From CALBZE01 sp036381255 (GTDB lineage Bacteria > Gemmatimonadota > Gemmatimonadetes > Longimicrobiales > RSA9), in assembly GCA_036381255.1 (NCBI GenBank), contig DASVDG010000114.1, forward strand, positions 62,001 to 126,000: 64,000 bases of DNA, read 5' to 3'. The translations under genes and the position numbers were made by a program. This document shows, piece by piece, positions 10,002-19,118 of the stretch (positions are counted from its first letter, which is position 1; each line of letters begins with the position of its first letter). A model generated the notes under the pieces. It did not search any database. It saw nothing but the letters and a program-made list of their open reading frames with translations, and had not been told where the DNA came from.

Positions 10002-10939
10002 CGGTCCCGCTCCACCGCGTAGCGCGCCAGCGCCTCCAGCGCCGGCGAGTCGATCCCCACCGCCCGCAGCGCCGCGACGGCGGCATCGGCCTCTTCCCGC
10101 GCCCGCCGCCGGGCGCCGTCCACGCCGAGCAGCGCCGGATACGTCGCCTTGGCCAGCGCCTCGTCGCGCCCGGCCGTCTTGCCCAGCGCGGCCGTGCTCC
10201 CCGTCACGTCCAGCACGTCGTCCGCGATCTGGAAGGCGAGGCCGAGGCGACGGCCGTAGGCGCCGAGCCCCTCGACGATCGCATCGTCCGCACCCGCCGC
10301 CACGCCGCCCATCCGCGGTGCGGCGGCCAGGAGTGCACCCGTCTTCCGGTCGTGGATCGCCGTGAGCGCCTCGATCGGGACGGTGCGCCCCTCCGCCTCC
10401 AGGTCCAGGAGCTGACCGCCGACCATCCCGCCGCCGCCGGCCGCGGCGAGCAGCTCGCGCACGAGCCGCATCCGCACTTCGGGCGGCAGGCCGAGCCGAA
10501 CGCCGCCCTGCTCGACGGCGCGCGCCGCGAGCGGGATCAGCGCGGCGCCGGCGACGACCGCCGCCACTTCGCCGAACTCGCGGTGCGTCGTCGGCCGGCC
10601 GCGCCGGAGATCGTCGTCGTCCATGCACGGCAGGTCGTCGTGCACCAGCGAGTACGTGTGGATCAGCTCGATCGCGCACGCGACGTCGTACACGCCGTCG
10701 GGCGCCGCGCCCGCATCGCCCGCCGCGCCGCCCCGCGCCGCGCGGTACGCGGCCACGCAGAGCACCGGACGCAGCCGCTTGCCGCCGGCGTCGAGCGCGT
10801 ACCGGACCGGCTCGGCCACGGAGGCCGGGGCGCCGTCCAGCAGCGCGTCCAGCAGCCGCGCGCGCGCCGCCTCGATCGCCGACCGTTCCCGCTCCAGGTA
10901 AGCTGCAAGGGTGAAAACCGGCTGTGCTACGGACATCAC
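9998..10939 (-). CDS. ispA: Polyprenyl synthetase, farnesyl/geranylgeranyl diphosphate synthase type
   Basis: Elongates isoprenoid diphosphates by head-to-tail condensation with isopentenyl diphosphate. The first aspartate-rich motif is in VHDDLPCMDDDDLRRGRPT and the second in FQIADDVLDVTG; GGKRLRP near residue 53 is the usual substrate-binding motif. Length (313) suits the short-chain (C15/C20) class, but product length cannot be read from sequence alone. The start is GTG at 10937-10939 or the ATG directly after it; the GTG overlaps the xseB stop. The xseA-xseB-ispA-dxs order is common in bacteria. Confidence 0.92.
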   Translation of the reverse strand: MMSVAQPVFTLAAYLERERSAIEAARARLLDALLDGAPASVAEPVRYALDAGGKRLRPVLCVAAYRAARGGAAGDAGAAPDGVYDVACAIELIHTYSLVHDDLPCMDDDDLRRGRPTTHREFGEVAAVVAGAALIPLAARAVEQGGVRLGLPPEVRMRLVRELLAAAGGGGMVGGQLLDLEAEGRTVPIEALTAIHDRKTGALLAAAPRMGGVAAGADDAIVEGLGAYGRRLGLAFQIADDVLDVTGSTAALGKTAGRDEALAKATYPALLGVDGARRRAREEADAAVAALRAVGIDSPALEALARYAVERDR

Positions 10940-11190
10940 TCCTCGACGCGCTCCCCCGACTCCGCGACGGCGCCGCCCGGCGACTCGGCCGTGCCGTCGT
11001 CGATCAGGTGCTCGATCCGCAGCTCCGTCCGGCGGATCAGCTCCTGTGCCGCCCGCAGGTGGCCGATGCCCTCCTCGAACAGCCCGAGCGCCTCCTCGAG
11101 CTCGAGGTCCTCGCGCTCCAGCGCGGCGACGATCGTCTCCAGCCGGACGAGCCGCGCCTCCAGTCCGATCTTCCGCTCGCCTTCAGTCAT
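10936..11190 (-). CDS. xseB: Exodeoxyribonuclease VII small subunit
   Basis: The 84-residue helical protein carries the family pattern LEARLVRLETIVAALE...LELEEALGLFEEGIGHL. It assembles with XseA into exonuclease VII, which degrades single-stranded DNA to oligonucleotides. I chose the ATG at 11188-11190 (MTEGERKIG) because AAGGGGCGAG sits directly upstream and it matches family length. A longer frame starting at 11226 lies inside xseA. The gene overlaps the xseA end by 8 bases. The C-terminal tail is acidic and variable. Confidence 0.92.
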   Translation of the reverse strand: MTEGERKIGLEARLVRLETIVAALEREDLELEEALGLFEEGIGHLRAAQELIRRTELRIEHLIDDGTAESPGGAVAESGERVEE

Positions 11191-12427
11191 CTCGCCCCTT
11201 CGCGTCCGCCTCTTCCTCCACACCATCGACGCGGCAGATCACGCGGCCGTCCACGACGCGCAGCCGGAACCGGCCGCCCGCCTCGAACTCCGCCGCCCGC
11301 CGCAGCACGCGGCCGTCATCGGCCTGCGGTACCGCGTACCCCCGGCGCAACGCCGCGAGCGGCGACAGCGCCTCCAGCTTGCCCGCGGCCTGGAGCAGCC
11401 GCTCCCGCTTCCGGCGCGACGCTTCCCGGACCGCCCGCACCAGCCCCGTGCGCAGAAGCATCAGCTCGCCGCGGCGCTCCGCCACGAGCTGCCGCAGCGC
11501 CGCGGGCATCCGCTCGCCGAGGTCCGCCAGGTGGCGCGCAAGCGCTCGCCCATCCGGCACCGCCGTCTCGGCCGCCGCCGAGGGTGTCGGCGCGCGCGCA
11601 TCCGCCACCAGGTCGGCGATCGTCACGTCCACCTCGTGGCCGACGCCGCTGATCACCGGGATCGGGCATTCGGAGATCGCCCGCGCGACGGCCTCCTCGT
11701 TGAACGCCCAGAGGTCCTCGACCGAGCCACCACCCCGCGCGACGATGACCACGTCCGCTCCGCCGTGCCGCGCGACGCGCTCGATCGCGCGCGCCACGTC
11801 CTCCGCCGCGCCGTCGCCCTGCACCTTCGCAGGCGAGACGACGACGCGGGTCCACGGCGCGCGCCGCTCGATCACGTGCAGGATGTCGTGCAGCGCCGCG
11901 CCGACCGGCGAGGTCACCACGGCGACCGTCGCAGGCGAGCGAGGCAGCGACCGCTTCCGCTCCGGCGCGAGCAGCCCCTCGGCCTCCAGCCGGGCGCGCA
12001 GCTTCTCGAACGCCAGCCGCCACAGCCCGCCGGCGCCCTCGGCCTCCAGCTCGCGGACCACGAGCTGATAGTCGCCGCGCCGCTCGTACAGCGTGAGCGT
12101 CCCGAGGACGCGCACCTCCGTCCCCTCGTCGGGATCCGTCGGCAGGCGCTGCGCGTCGGACCGGAACATCACGCAGCGGAGCTGCGCCTCCGCGTCCCGG
12201 AGCGAGAAGTAGCAGTGCCCCGACGTGTGCCGTTTCCACCCGCTCACCTCGCCCGCCACCCATAGCGGAGGAAACGCGCCCTCCAGGAACTCCCGGACGA
12301 GCGCGTTCACTGCGGACACCGTGTAGGCCTGCCCGGATCCCGGGCCCGCGACGGCGACGCCCCTGGCGCCGGGACCGCCGGCGCCCGCGATCCCGAAGTC
12401 CGCCGCGGAGAAGAGATCGCGTCTCAT
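11183..12427 (-). CDS. xseA: Exodeoxyribonuclease VII large subunit
   Basis: The catalytic subunit of exonuclease VII. The 414-residue protein has an N-terminal OB-fold (about 35-130; VSAVNALVREFLEGAFPPLWV and GEVSGWKRHTSGHCYFSLRD). The catalytic domain includes VAVVTSPVGAALHDIL, the glycine-rich VARGGGSVEDLWAFNEE and ISGVGHEVDVTIADLVAD. All usual blocks are present. It has about 30 extra N-terminal residues, Gly/Ala-rich. The ATG overlaps the folD stop (ATGA), and xseB follows with an 8-base overlap. Confidence 0.95.
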   Translation of the reverse strand: MRRDLFSAADFGIAGAGGPGARGVAVAGPGSGQAYTVSAVNALVREFLEGAFPPLWVAGEVSGWKRHTSGHCYFSLRDAEAQLRCVMFRSDAQRLPTDPDEGTEVRVLGTLTLYERRGDYQLVVRELEAEGAGGLWRLAFEKLRARLEAEGLLAPERKRSLPRSPATVAVVTSPVGAALHDILHVIERRAPWTRVVVSPAKVQGDGAAEDVARAIERVARHGGADVVIVARGGGSVEDLWAFNEEAVARAISECPIPVISGVGHEVDVTIADLVADARAPTPSAAAETAVPDGRALARHLADLGERMPAALRQLVAERRGELMLLRTGLVRAVREASRRKRERLLQAAGKLEALSPLAALRRGYAVPQADDGRVLRRAAEFEAGGRFRLRVVDGRVICRVDGVEEEADAKGRDD

Positions 12428-13329
12428 CCGCCGCCCGGCTCCGAGCCGGCGGCGAGCCGCCGCGCCGCCTCGAGCGTGTTCCGCAGCAGGATCGTCCGGG
12501 TCATCGGTCCGACGCCGCCCGGGACCGGCGAGATCGCCTCGGCGACCTCGGCCACCTCATCGTATGCGACGTCGCCGACCAGGCGATAGCCGCGCTCCGT
12601 CTCCGGCGCGTCCACGCGGTTCACGCCCACGTCGATCACGACCGCGCCGGGCTTCACCATGTCGGCGCGGATCAGTTCGGGCACGCCCACCGCGGCGACC
12701 AGGATGTCCGCCTCGCGCGTGACGGCGCCCAGATCGGGCGTCCGGCTGTGCGCCACCGTCACCGTGGCATCGCCGCCTCGACCCCGGCGCAGCAGCAGGA
12801 GCGCCAGCGGCTTGCCCACGATGTTCGACCGCCCGACCACCACGACTCGCCTGCCCGACGGGTCGTAGCCGCTGCGCAGCAGCATCTCGACCACGCCGGC
12901 CGGCGTGCACGGCGCCAGGACGTCGCGGTCTCCGATCGCGAGCCGGCCCACGTTCGTCGGGTGGAACCCGTCCACGTCCTTGCGCGGGTCGATCGCACGG
13001 ATGACCCGGTCCTCGTCGATCCCCTTCGGCAGGGGGAGCTGCACGAGCACGCCGTGGATCGCCGGGTCCGCGTTCAGCCCGTCCACCACGCCGAGCAGCT
13101 CCGCCTCCGGCGTGTCCTCCGGCAGCGTGATCTGTCGCGAATGGAATCCGACCCGCTCCGCGTCCCGGTTCTTCATCCGGACGTAGACCTCGCTCGCCGG
13201 GTCGGTCCCGACCAGCACCGTCGCCAGTCCGGGCGGGTACCCGGTGGTGTCGCGGAACGCCGCCGCTCCCTCGGCCACCTCCGCGCGGATCGCCGCGGCG
13301 ATCGCGTTGCCATCGATGATCTTCGCCAT
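12424..13329 (-). CDS. folD: Bifunctional methylenetetrahydrofolate dehydrogenase / cyclohydrolase
   Basis: Interconverts 5,10-methylene-, methenyl- and 10-formyl-tetrahydrofolate with NADP. The 301-residue protein shows the catalytic Tyr/Lys region (SEVYVRMKNRDAERVGF), VQLPLPKGIDE, DVDGFHPTNVGRL, and the nucleotide-binding VVVGRSNIVGKPLALLLL. The C-terminal signature is PVPGGVGPMTRTILLRNT. I chose the ATG at 13327-13329 because GGGGAGG precedes it and the family begins at this point. It lies 8 bases after rny and is coupled to xseA by ATGA. Confidence 0.96.
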   Translation of the reverse strand: MAKIIDGNAIAAAIRAEVAEGAAAFRDTTGYPPGLATVLVGTDPASEVYVRMKNRDAERVGFHSRQITLPEDTPEAELLGVVDGLNADPAIHGVLVQLPLPKGIDEDRVIRAIDPRKDVDGFHPTNVGRLAIGDRDVLAPCTPAGVVEMLLRSGYDPSGRRVVVVGRSNIVGKPLALLLLRRGRGGDATVTVAHSRTPDLGAVTREADILVAAVGVPELIRADMVKPGAVVIDVGVNRVDAPETERGYRLVGDVAYDEVAEVAEAISPVPGGVGPMTRTILLRNTLEAARRLAAGSEPGGG

Positions 13330-13337
13330 GCCTCCCC

Positions 13338-14903
13338 TCAGCGGGCGAAGTCGACGGCCCGCGTCTCCCGGATCACGACCACCTTGATCTGACCCGGATA
13401 TTGGAGCTCCTCCTCGAGCCGGCGCGCGATCTGCTCGCTCATGTCCGCCATCTCCGCGTCGTCCACGCGCTCCGGGTCGACCATCACCCGCACCTCGCGG
13501 CCCGCCTGGATCGCGAAGCACCGCTCCACGCCGGCGAAGCCCTGCGCGATCTCTTCCAGCTTCTCCAGCCGCTTCACGTACGTCTCGAGCATCTCCCGCC
13601 GTGCGCCGGGGCGCGCGCCGCTGATCGCGTCCGCCGCCGTCACCAGAAACGTCTCCGGGTAGCGGTGCGGCTCCTCGTCATGGTGTGCCTTGATCGCGTT
13701 CAGCACGGGATCCGGCTCGTTGTACTTCTTGCAGAGGTTCCACCCCAGCTCGACGTGCGTCCCCTCGTGCTCGTGCGTGAGGCCCTTGCCGATGTCGTGC
13801 AGCAACCCCATCCGCTTCGCCATCTGCGAGTCCAGCCCCATCTCGGCCGCCATGTTCCCGGCCAGGATCGCGACCTCCTTCGAGTGCTGGAGCTGGTTCT
13901 GACCGTACGACGTACGGAACTTCAACCGGCCGAGCACCTTGACGATCTCCGGGTGCACGCCGTGGATCCCGAGTTCGTACAGCACCTCCTCGGCCGTCTG
14001 GATGATCGAGTCCTCGACCTCCTTGCGGCTCTTCTCGACCACTTCCTCGATGCGGCCGGGGTGGATCCGCCCATCGGCCACCAGCTTCTCGAGACTCAGG
14101 CGAGCCGTCTCGCGCCGGATCGGGTCGAAACCCGACAGGATCACTGCTTCCGGCGTGTCGTCGATGATGACGTCGATCCCCGTCGCCTGCTCGAACGCCC
14201 GGATGTTGCGCCCTTCCCGACCGATGATCCGGCCCTTCATCTCGTCCGACGGCAGGCTCACCACGGAGACCGTCGTCTCCGCCGTCTGGTCCGCCGACAT
14301 CCGCTGGATCGCGAGCGCGATGATGTTCTTCGCCTCCCGCTCCGCCTCCCGCTTCGCCGTCTCCTTGATCTCGCGCACCGTGTTCGCCGCTTCGGCGCGC
14401 GCGCGGTCCTCGATCTCGCCAATGAGCTGCCGCTTCGCTTCCTCCGCGCTCATCCCGGCCAGGGACTCGAGCCGCTCGCGCGCCTCCTCCGCCAGCCGCT
14501 CGAACTCCGCCGCCTTCTGCTCGACGGCGCTGAGCCGCAGGTCCAGCTCGCGGTCGCGCTCCTCCAACTGCGCCTCCCGCTGGTCCAGGACGTCGTACTT
14601 GCGGTCGAGCGCATCCCGCCGCTCGTCCATCCGCCGCTCCAGCTCCTGGACCTCCTCCCGACGGCGCGCCTCCTCCCGTTCCCACGCCTCCTTCGCCTGG
14701 AACGCGGCCTCGCGGCCCGCCAGCTCCGCCGCCTTGCGGATCTGGTTGGCCTCCTGCTCCGCGGCCGCGATGATCCGGCGCGCCTCCTCACCGGCCGTCG
14801 CCTTCGCCCGCTTCAGGCGGAATCTCTCGACCGACCAGCCAATGACGAGGCCGAGAGCGGCGGACAACAGGGCGGCCGCACCCAGCGTGTACAACGTGTT
14901 CAT
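13338..14903 (-). CDS. rny: Ribonuclease Y
   Basis: A membrane-anchored endoribonuclease that starts mRNA decay in bacteria lacking RNase E. The 521-residue protein has one N-terminal membrane helix (about 4-24) and a long charged coiled coil (about 25-195). The KH domain (about 205-275) contains MKGRIIGREGRNIRAFE. The HD domain (about 330-430) has the metal-binding HSKEVAILAG...GLLHDIGKG. The ATG at 14901-14903 is preceded by GGAGAG and gives the usual MNTLYT-type hydrophobic start; an in-frame extension to 14957 is rejected. It follows zapA, a conserved neighbourhood. Confidence 0.95.
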   Translation of the reverse strand: MNTLYTLGAAALLSAALGLVIGWSVERFRLKRAKATAGEEARRIIAAAEQEANQIRKAAELAGREAAFQAKEAWEREEARRREEVQELERRMDERRDALDRKYDVLDQREAQLEERDRELDLRLSAVEQKAAEFERLAEEARERLESLAGMSAEEAKRQLIGEIEDRARAEAANTVREIKETAKREAEREAKNIIALAIQRMSADQTAETTVSVVSLPSDEMKGRIIGREGRNIRAFEQATGIDVIIDDTPEAVILSGFDPIRRETARLSLEKLVADGRIHPGRIEEVVEKSRKEVEDSIIQTAEEVLYELGIHGVHPEIVKVLGRLKFRTSYGQNQLQHSKEVAILAGNMAAEMGLDSQMAKRMGLLHDIGKGLTHEHEGTHVELGWNLCKKYNEPDPVLNAIKAHHDEEPHRYPETFLVTAADAISGARPGARREMLETYVKRLEKLEEIAQGFAGVERCFAIQAGREVRVMVDPERVDDAEMADMSEQIARRLEEELQYPGQIKVVVIRETRAVDFAR

Positions 14904-15021
14904 GGTCTCTCCAAGAAGGGCGTCCCTACGCCCGAGGAAGGCGACTCTTCGCGCCACGCGACACGTAAGTGCCGATGCCGCAAGCGGTCCAGCTCCATTG
15001 CCGGTTGCAAGTTAGGCAAGG
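14904..15021 (-). other. Structured spacer between zapA and rny (possible small RNA or leader)
   Basis: This 118-base spacer is unusually long for this run, where most genes overlap. On the minus strand it can form several short hairpins, including CCG-CTTG-CGG. The last is GGGCGT-AGGG-ACGCCC followed by TTCTT, which looks like a weak terminator just before the rny ribosome site. In Deltaproteobacteria the 6S RNA gene lies between zapA and rny, so position alone is suggestive. The spacer is too short for a complete 6S RNA of usual size, and I cannot draw the canonical closing stem and bubble. Confidence 0.25.
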
Positions 15022-15339
15022 CTAGGTCCCGGATGCAAGGTCGGGCGCGCCGATGCGGGCCTCGATGTCGCCCGCCAGCCCCCGGGCGAGCCGCGCGATC
15101 TCGCCGCGCAGCGCATCCGCCTCGGCCCGTGCCTGGAACAGCTGGTCCGTGAGCGAAAGCGCCGCCAGAATCGCCGCCTTCTGCACCTCGACCAGCCCGC
15201 CCTGCCGCTCGATCTGCGCGATCGTCTCGTCGACGTACTTCGCGCATTCGATCGTGTAGTCGGGCGTCGCCTCCGCCCGGATCGTGTATTCCTCGCCCGC
15301 GATCTGCACGGTGACGACGGTCTTGGCGACCTCGCTCAT
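15022..15339 (-). CDS. zapA: Cell division protein ZapA
   Basis: A 105-residue ZapA-family protein, which bundles FtsZ filaments at the division site. It has the compact N-terminal beta region (VTVQIAGEEYTIRAEATPDY), the ECAKYVDETIAQI helix and a C-terminal coiled coil (LTDQLFQARAEADALRGEI). The ATG overlaps the upstream coiled-coil gene by 4 bases (ATGA). It lies downstream of pheST, an arrangement also seen in other phyla. Confidence 0.88.
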   Translation of the reverse strand: MSEVAKTVVTVQIAGEEYTIRAEATPDYTIECAKYVDETIAQIERQGGLVEVQKAAILAALSLTDQLFQARAEADALRGEIARLARGLAGDIEARIGAPDLASGT

Positions 15340-15647
15340 CGCTCCTCCTCGAGAAACCGGAGCCGGTCGACCAGTCGGACCACCCGCTCCCGGGCGCGGC
15401 CGAGCCGGTCCAGCAGCTCGCGGTTCTCCGCCTCGAGCTCCTCGATCCGCGCCGACAGCGCGATCGGGTCGAGGTGGCCGCCGACGACGTCGCGAAGCGC
15501 CGCTTCCAGCTCCCCGATGCGGCGCTCCGCCGACCGGGCCCGCTCACGCCACCGGTCGTAGTCGTCGAGGAGCCGCCGGACGGAGAGCTCGAGGCGGTCC
15601 CATTCGATCGGCCGCTCGACCCGGCGGTCACCCCCGGCGCCGGACAC
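15336..15647 (-). CDS. Small coiled-coil protein, possibly ZapB-like
   Basis: A 103-residue, highly charged protein that is almost entirely predicted coiled coil (ERRIGELEAALRDVV; ARIEELEAENRELLDRLGRA). No catalytic motif is visible. It starts with GTG inside the last 20 bases of pheT and ends in a 4-base overlap with zapA. Its fixed place before zapA suggests a cell-division partner of the ZapB kind, but short coiled coils align with many families, so this is inference from position. Confidence 0.6.
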   Translation of the reverse strand: MSGAGGDRRVERPIEWDRLELSVRRLLDDYDRWRERARSAERRIGELEAALRDVVGGHLDPIALSARIEELEAENRELLDRLGRARERVVRLVDRLRFLEEER

Positions 15648-18048
15648 CGAGTTCCTCCTCGAGGCGATTCAGGATTCGCCCGAACGCCTCGTCCACCTCC
15701 GGGTCCGTCAGCGTACGGTCTGCCGCCCGGAACCGCAGCCGGTAGGCGATGCTGCGCACGCCTTCGGCCACGCCCCGACCCCGGTAGAGGTCGAAGGGAA
15801 AGACCGCTTCCAGGATCGCGCCGCCCGCGTCGCGGATGACGGCCTCGACCCGCGCCGCCGGCAACGCGTCCGGGACCAGCAGCGCCGCGTCCCGCTCCAC
15901 CGCGGGGAACGCCGGCGCGGGCCGGTACGTCGGCCGTTCGACCGCGGCGAGCCCCGGCGACAGCGCGAGTTCCAGCGCCCAGACCGGCTCGGCCCACGCC
16001 GGCGCGTCGATGACCCGGGCGTCGATCCGCCCGCCGCCGCCCAGCGCCTGGCCGTCCCTGTCCACCACACGGAACGCCTCCGACGGCGCGAACGCACGAC
16101 CGTCCGGCACACCCGGCTCCACCGCGGCGCCGCCCACGCCGAGGACGTCGCACAGCTCCTCGAGCAGCGCCTTCAGGTCCCAGAGATCGAATGCCGGCGC
16201 CTCACCGCTCCAGTGCGGCTGCATCCGTGCGCCCGTGAACGCCACGGCGAGGTGCGTCGCCTCGAGGGGCGCCGCATCGGGTGCGGGGCCGGGCGCGAAG
16301 ACCGTGCCGATCTCGAACAGGCGGACGCTCCGCACCGCGCGCGCGAAGTTCAGCTCGACCTGCCGGAGCACGCCGGGCAGCAGCGCCCGCCGGAGCCGCC
16401 CCTCTTCCGCCGACAGCGGGTTCAGCAACGCGACGTCGCCGGCGGACTCCGGCGCGAACGACGCCAGCCGCGCCTCCAGGAAGCCACGGCCGACCAGGAA
16501 CTCGCGAAGCCGCGACTCGAGCCCGGCCATGGCGTCCTCCGGGACCGCGCTCGGCCGGAACGGCCGCAGCTCCTCGGGGAACGCGTCGTAGCCGTGGCGA
16601 CGCGCGACCTCCTCGATCAGGTCCGCCTCCCGCGCGACGTCGTACCAGCGCGGACCCGGCACGCGCACGCGGAGCACGTCGTCGCCGCGGTCCACGACCC
16701 GGAACCCCAGCGGCTCGAGGTACCCCGAGATCGCGTCGGCGCCCAGCTCCACACCGAGCAGCGCCGACGTCCGCGAGGGGCGAATCGCGACGACGGGCGC
16801 ACTCGCCGGCTCCGGATCCACGGCCACGCCCACGCCGACGGGCTCCCCGCCCGCCACGGCCAGGATCAGCTCGACCGCCCGCAGCGCCGCCCGCTCCATC
16901 CCCTCCGGGTCCACGCCGCGCTCGTACCGGTAGCTCGCGTCGGTCGACATCCCGAGCGCGCGGCGCGTGCGCCGCGTCGTCTTCGGATCGAACAGCGCGC
17001 ACTCCAGGAAGACGTTCGTCGTCTCTTCCGTGACCTCGCTGTCCAGTCCGCCCATCACCCCCGCCACGGCGACCGGCCGCTCCGCGTCCGCGATCACGAC
17101 CATGTCCTCCGAGAGCACGCGGCGCTCGCCGTCCAGCGTCACGATCGCCTCGCCCGCCCGCGCCCGGCGGATCCGCACCTCCCCGCCGCCCAGGCGGTCC
17201 AGGTCGAACGCGTGCAGCGGTTGCCCCAGCTCGTACAGCACGTAGTTCGTCGCGTCGACCACGTTGTTGATCGGACGCAGCCCGACGGCACGCAGCCGCG
17301 CCGCCAGCCAGTCCGGCGACGGCCCGATGCGCACGCCGCGGATCACCACGCCGAGATAGCGCGGGCAGCCGCGCGAGTCCTCCAGCACGACCTTCACGCC
17401 GCCCGTCTCGCCCTCGCGCTCGACCCGCTCGAAGCGGACCGTGCCGGCCCCGGCCGCGCCGCGCTCCGGGAACGGCGGCAGCCGCAGCCCCGCCTCGCCG
17501 CCCGGCGCGAGCTCGCGCGCCACGCCCCAGTGCGAGAGCAGGTCCGGCCGGTTCGGCGTCACGTCCACGACGAGGCGCACGTCGTCCAGCCCGAGCGCCT
17601 CCGCGAACGACTCGCCCGGCGTGTAGCGGCCGTGAAGCTCCATGATCCCCTCGTGGCCGCGACCCAGCCCGAGCTCACGCTCACTGCACAGCATCCCGCG
17701 GCTCTCCTCGCCGCGGATCTTCGCCTTGCGAATCTTGATCCCGCCCGGCAGCCCCGCGCCGACCGGCGCGAACGGGTAGTAGTGGCCCGCCCGCACGTTC
17801 GGCGCGCCGCAGACCACCTGAAGCACCTCGCCCGTTCCCGCGTCGACCTCGCACAGCGATAGGCGGTCCGCGTTCGGGTGCCGGCGCACGCTTTCGACCC
17901 GCGCGATCACGACGTCCGAGATCGCCGCGCCAACGGCGTCGACCTCGTCCACCGGCGCTCCGTACATGGCCAGACGCTCCGCGATCCGCTCCGGCGCCTC
18001 GTCGAGCCCGGGCGCGAGCGCCGTCAGCCAGCGATAGCTTACGTTCAT
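15628..18048 (-). CDS. pheT: Phenylalanyl-tRNA synthetase beta subunit
   Basis: Forms the alpha2-beta2 enzyme that charges tRNA-Phe. The 806 residues include the N-terminal tRNA-binding OB domain (HPNADRLSLCEVDAG; VVCGAPNVRAGHYYPFAPVG). The B3/B4 editing region follows (about 215-380; NNVVDATNYVLYELGQPLHAFD). The B5 domain comes next (MGGLDSEVTEETTNVFLECA), and a C-terminal anticodon-binding ferredoxin-like domain ends the protein. Length is standard. It starts 1 base after the pheS stop and overlaps the coiled-coil gene by 20 bases. Confidence 0.96.
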   Translation of the reverse strand: MNVSYRWLTALAPGLDEAPERIAERLAMYGAPVDEVDAVGAAISDVVIARVESVRRHPNADRLSLCEVDAGTGEVLQVVCGAPNVRAGHYYPFAPVGAGLPGGIKIRKAKIRGEESRGMLCSERELGLGRGHEGIMELHGRYTPGESFAEALGLDDVRLVVDVTPNRPDLLSHWGVARELAPGGEAGLRLPPFPERGAAGAGTVRFERVEREGETGGVKVVLEDSRGCPRYLGVVIRGVRIGPSPDWLAARLRAVGLRPINNVVDATNYVLYELGQPLHAFDLDRLGGGEVRIRRARAGEAIVTLDGERRVLSEDMVVIADAERPVAVAGVMGGLDSEVTEETTNVFLECALFDPKTTRRTRRALGMSTDASYRYERGVDPEGMERAALRAVELILAVAGGEPVGVGVAVDPEPASAPVVAIRPSRTSALLGVELGADAISGYLEPLGFRVVDRGDDVLRVRVPGPRWYDVAREADLIEEVARRHGYDAFPEELRPFRPSAVPEDAMAGLESRLREFLVGRGFLEARLASFAPESAGDVALLNPLSAEEGRLRRALLPGVLRQVELNFARAVRSVRLFEIGTVFAPGPAPDAAPLEATHLAVAFTGARMQPHWSGEAPAFDLWDLKALLEELCDVLGVGGAAVEPGVPDGRAFAPSEAFRVVDRDGQALGGGGRIDARVIDAPAWAEPVWALELALSPGLAAVERPTYRPAPAFPAVERDAALLVPDALPAARVEAVIRDAGGAILEAVFPFDLYRGRGVAEGVRSIAYRLRFRAADRTLTDPEVDEAFGRILNRLEEELGVRRRG

Positions 18049-18049
18049 C

Positions 18050-19078
18050 TCACGAGAACTGCTCGAGGAACCGCACGTCCGCCTCGTAGAAGAGCCGGAT
18101 GTCCGGAATACCGTACAGGTTCATTGCGATGCGGGCCGGTCCCATGCCGAACGCGAACCCCGTGTACCGCTCCGGGTCGTAGCCGACGGCCTCGAACACG
18201 GCCGGGTCCACCATCCCCGCCCCCATGATCTCGATCCAACCCGTGCCTTTGCACGTGCTGCACCCCGTGCCGCCGCAGATCATGCACGTGACGTCCACCT
18301 CGGCGCTCGGCTCCGTGAACGGGAAGAACGACGGCCGGAACCGGACCCGCGTCCGCGCCCCGAACATGCGACGCGCGAACTCCGCCAGCGTGGCCTTCAG
18401 GTCCACGAACGTGATCCCTTCGTCCACCGCCAGCCCCTCGATCTGCTCGAACGCCGGCGCGTGCGACGGGTCGAACGGATCCCGCCGGTACACCATCCCC
18501 GGCACCACCACCCGGATCGGCGGCGCGTGCGCCTGCATCGTCCGCACCTGCACCGGCGAAGTGTGGCTCCGCAGGAGCAGCCCCTCCCCGAGGTAGAACG
18601 TATCCTGCATGTCGGCCGCCGGGTGGTCGAGCGGCGTGTTCAACGCCGTGAAGTTGTACCACTCGGTCTCCGCCTCCGGACCCCGCACCCGCGTGAATCC
18701 GAGGGAGCGGAACACCTCGCAGATCTCGTCCACCACCTGCGTCACCGGGTGGCGCGCGCCGCGCCAGCGACGGCGGCCCGGCAACGTCAGGTCCACCCCC
18801 GGCGCCTCCGCCGGCCGCGCCCGCTCCAGCTCCGCCGCCCGCGCCTCGAGCAGGTCGGCCACCGCCTGCTTCACCCGATTCGCCGCCGCGCCGACCGCCG
18901 GCCGCTCCTCCGCGGGCAGCTCCCCCAGACGACGCAGGATCGCCGTGAGTCGGCCTTCCTTCCGCCCCAGGAACCGGACCCGCGCCGCTTCCAGCGCCGC
19001 CTCGTCCGCCGCTTCTCCGATCGCCCGACGCGCCTCCGCTTCCAGCGCCTCGAGTTCCCTCGTCAGTTCGTTCGCCAT
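18050..19078 (-). CDS. pheS: Phenylalanyl-tRNA synthetase alpha subunit
   Basis: The catalytic subunit, 342 residues. An N-terminal coiled-coil arm (about 1-100) precedes the class II core. The core has HPVTQVVDEICEVFRSLGF, motif 2 (SHTSPVQVRTM; MVYRRDPFDPSHAPAFEQIEG) and motif 3 (GFAFGMGPARIAMNLYGI). A small cysteine-rich loop (CMICGGTGCSTCKGTG) sits just before motif 3; similar cysteines occur in several bacterial PheS proteins and may bind zinc. It lies between ktrA and pheT in the translation run. Confidence 0.96.
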   Translation of the reverse strand: MANELTRELEALEAEARRAIGEAADEAALEAARVRFLGRKEGRLTAILRRLGELPAEERPAVGAAANRVKQAVADLLEARAAELERARPAEAPGVDLTLPGRRRWRGARHPVTQVVDEICEVFRSLGFTRVRGPEAETEWYNFTALNTPLDHPAADMQDTFYLGEGLLLRSHTSPVQVRTMQAHAPPIRVVVPGMVYRRDPFDPSHAPAFEQIEGLAVDEGITFVDLKATLAEFARRMFGARTRVRFRPSFFPFTEPSAEVDVTCMICGGTGCSTCKGTGWIEIMGAGMVDPAVFEAVGYDPERYTGFAFGMGPARIAMNLYGIPDIRLFYEADVRFLEQFS

Positions 19079-19118
19079 GCTCCCGACTTCCGGGGCCTCG
19101 CCCCCTCGTTCCCGCGCC

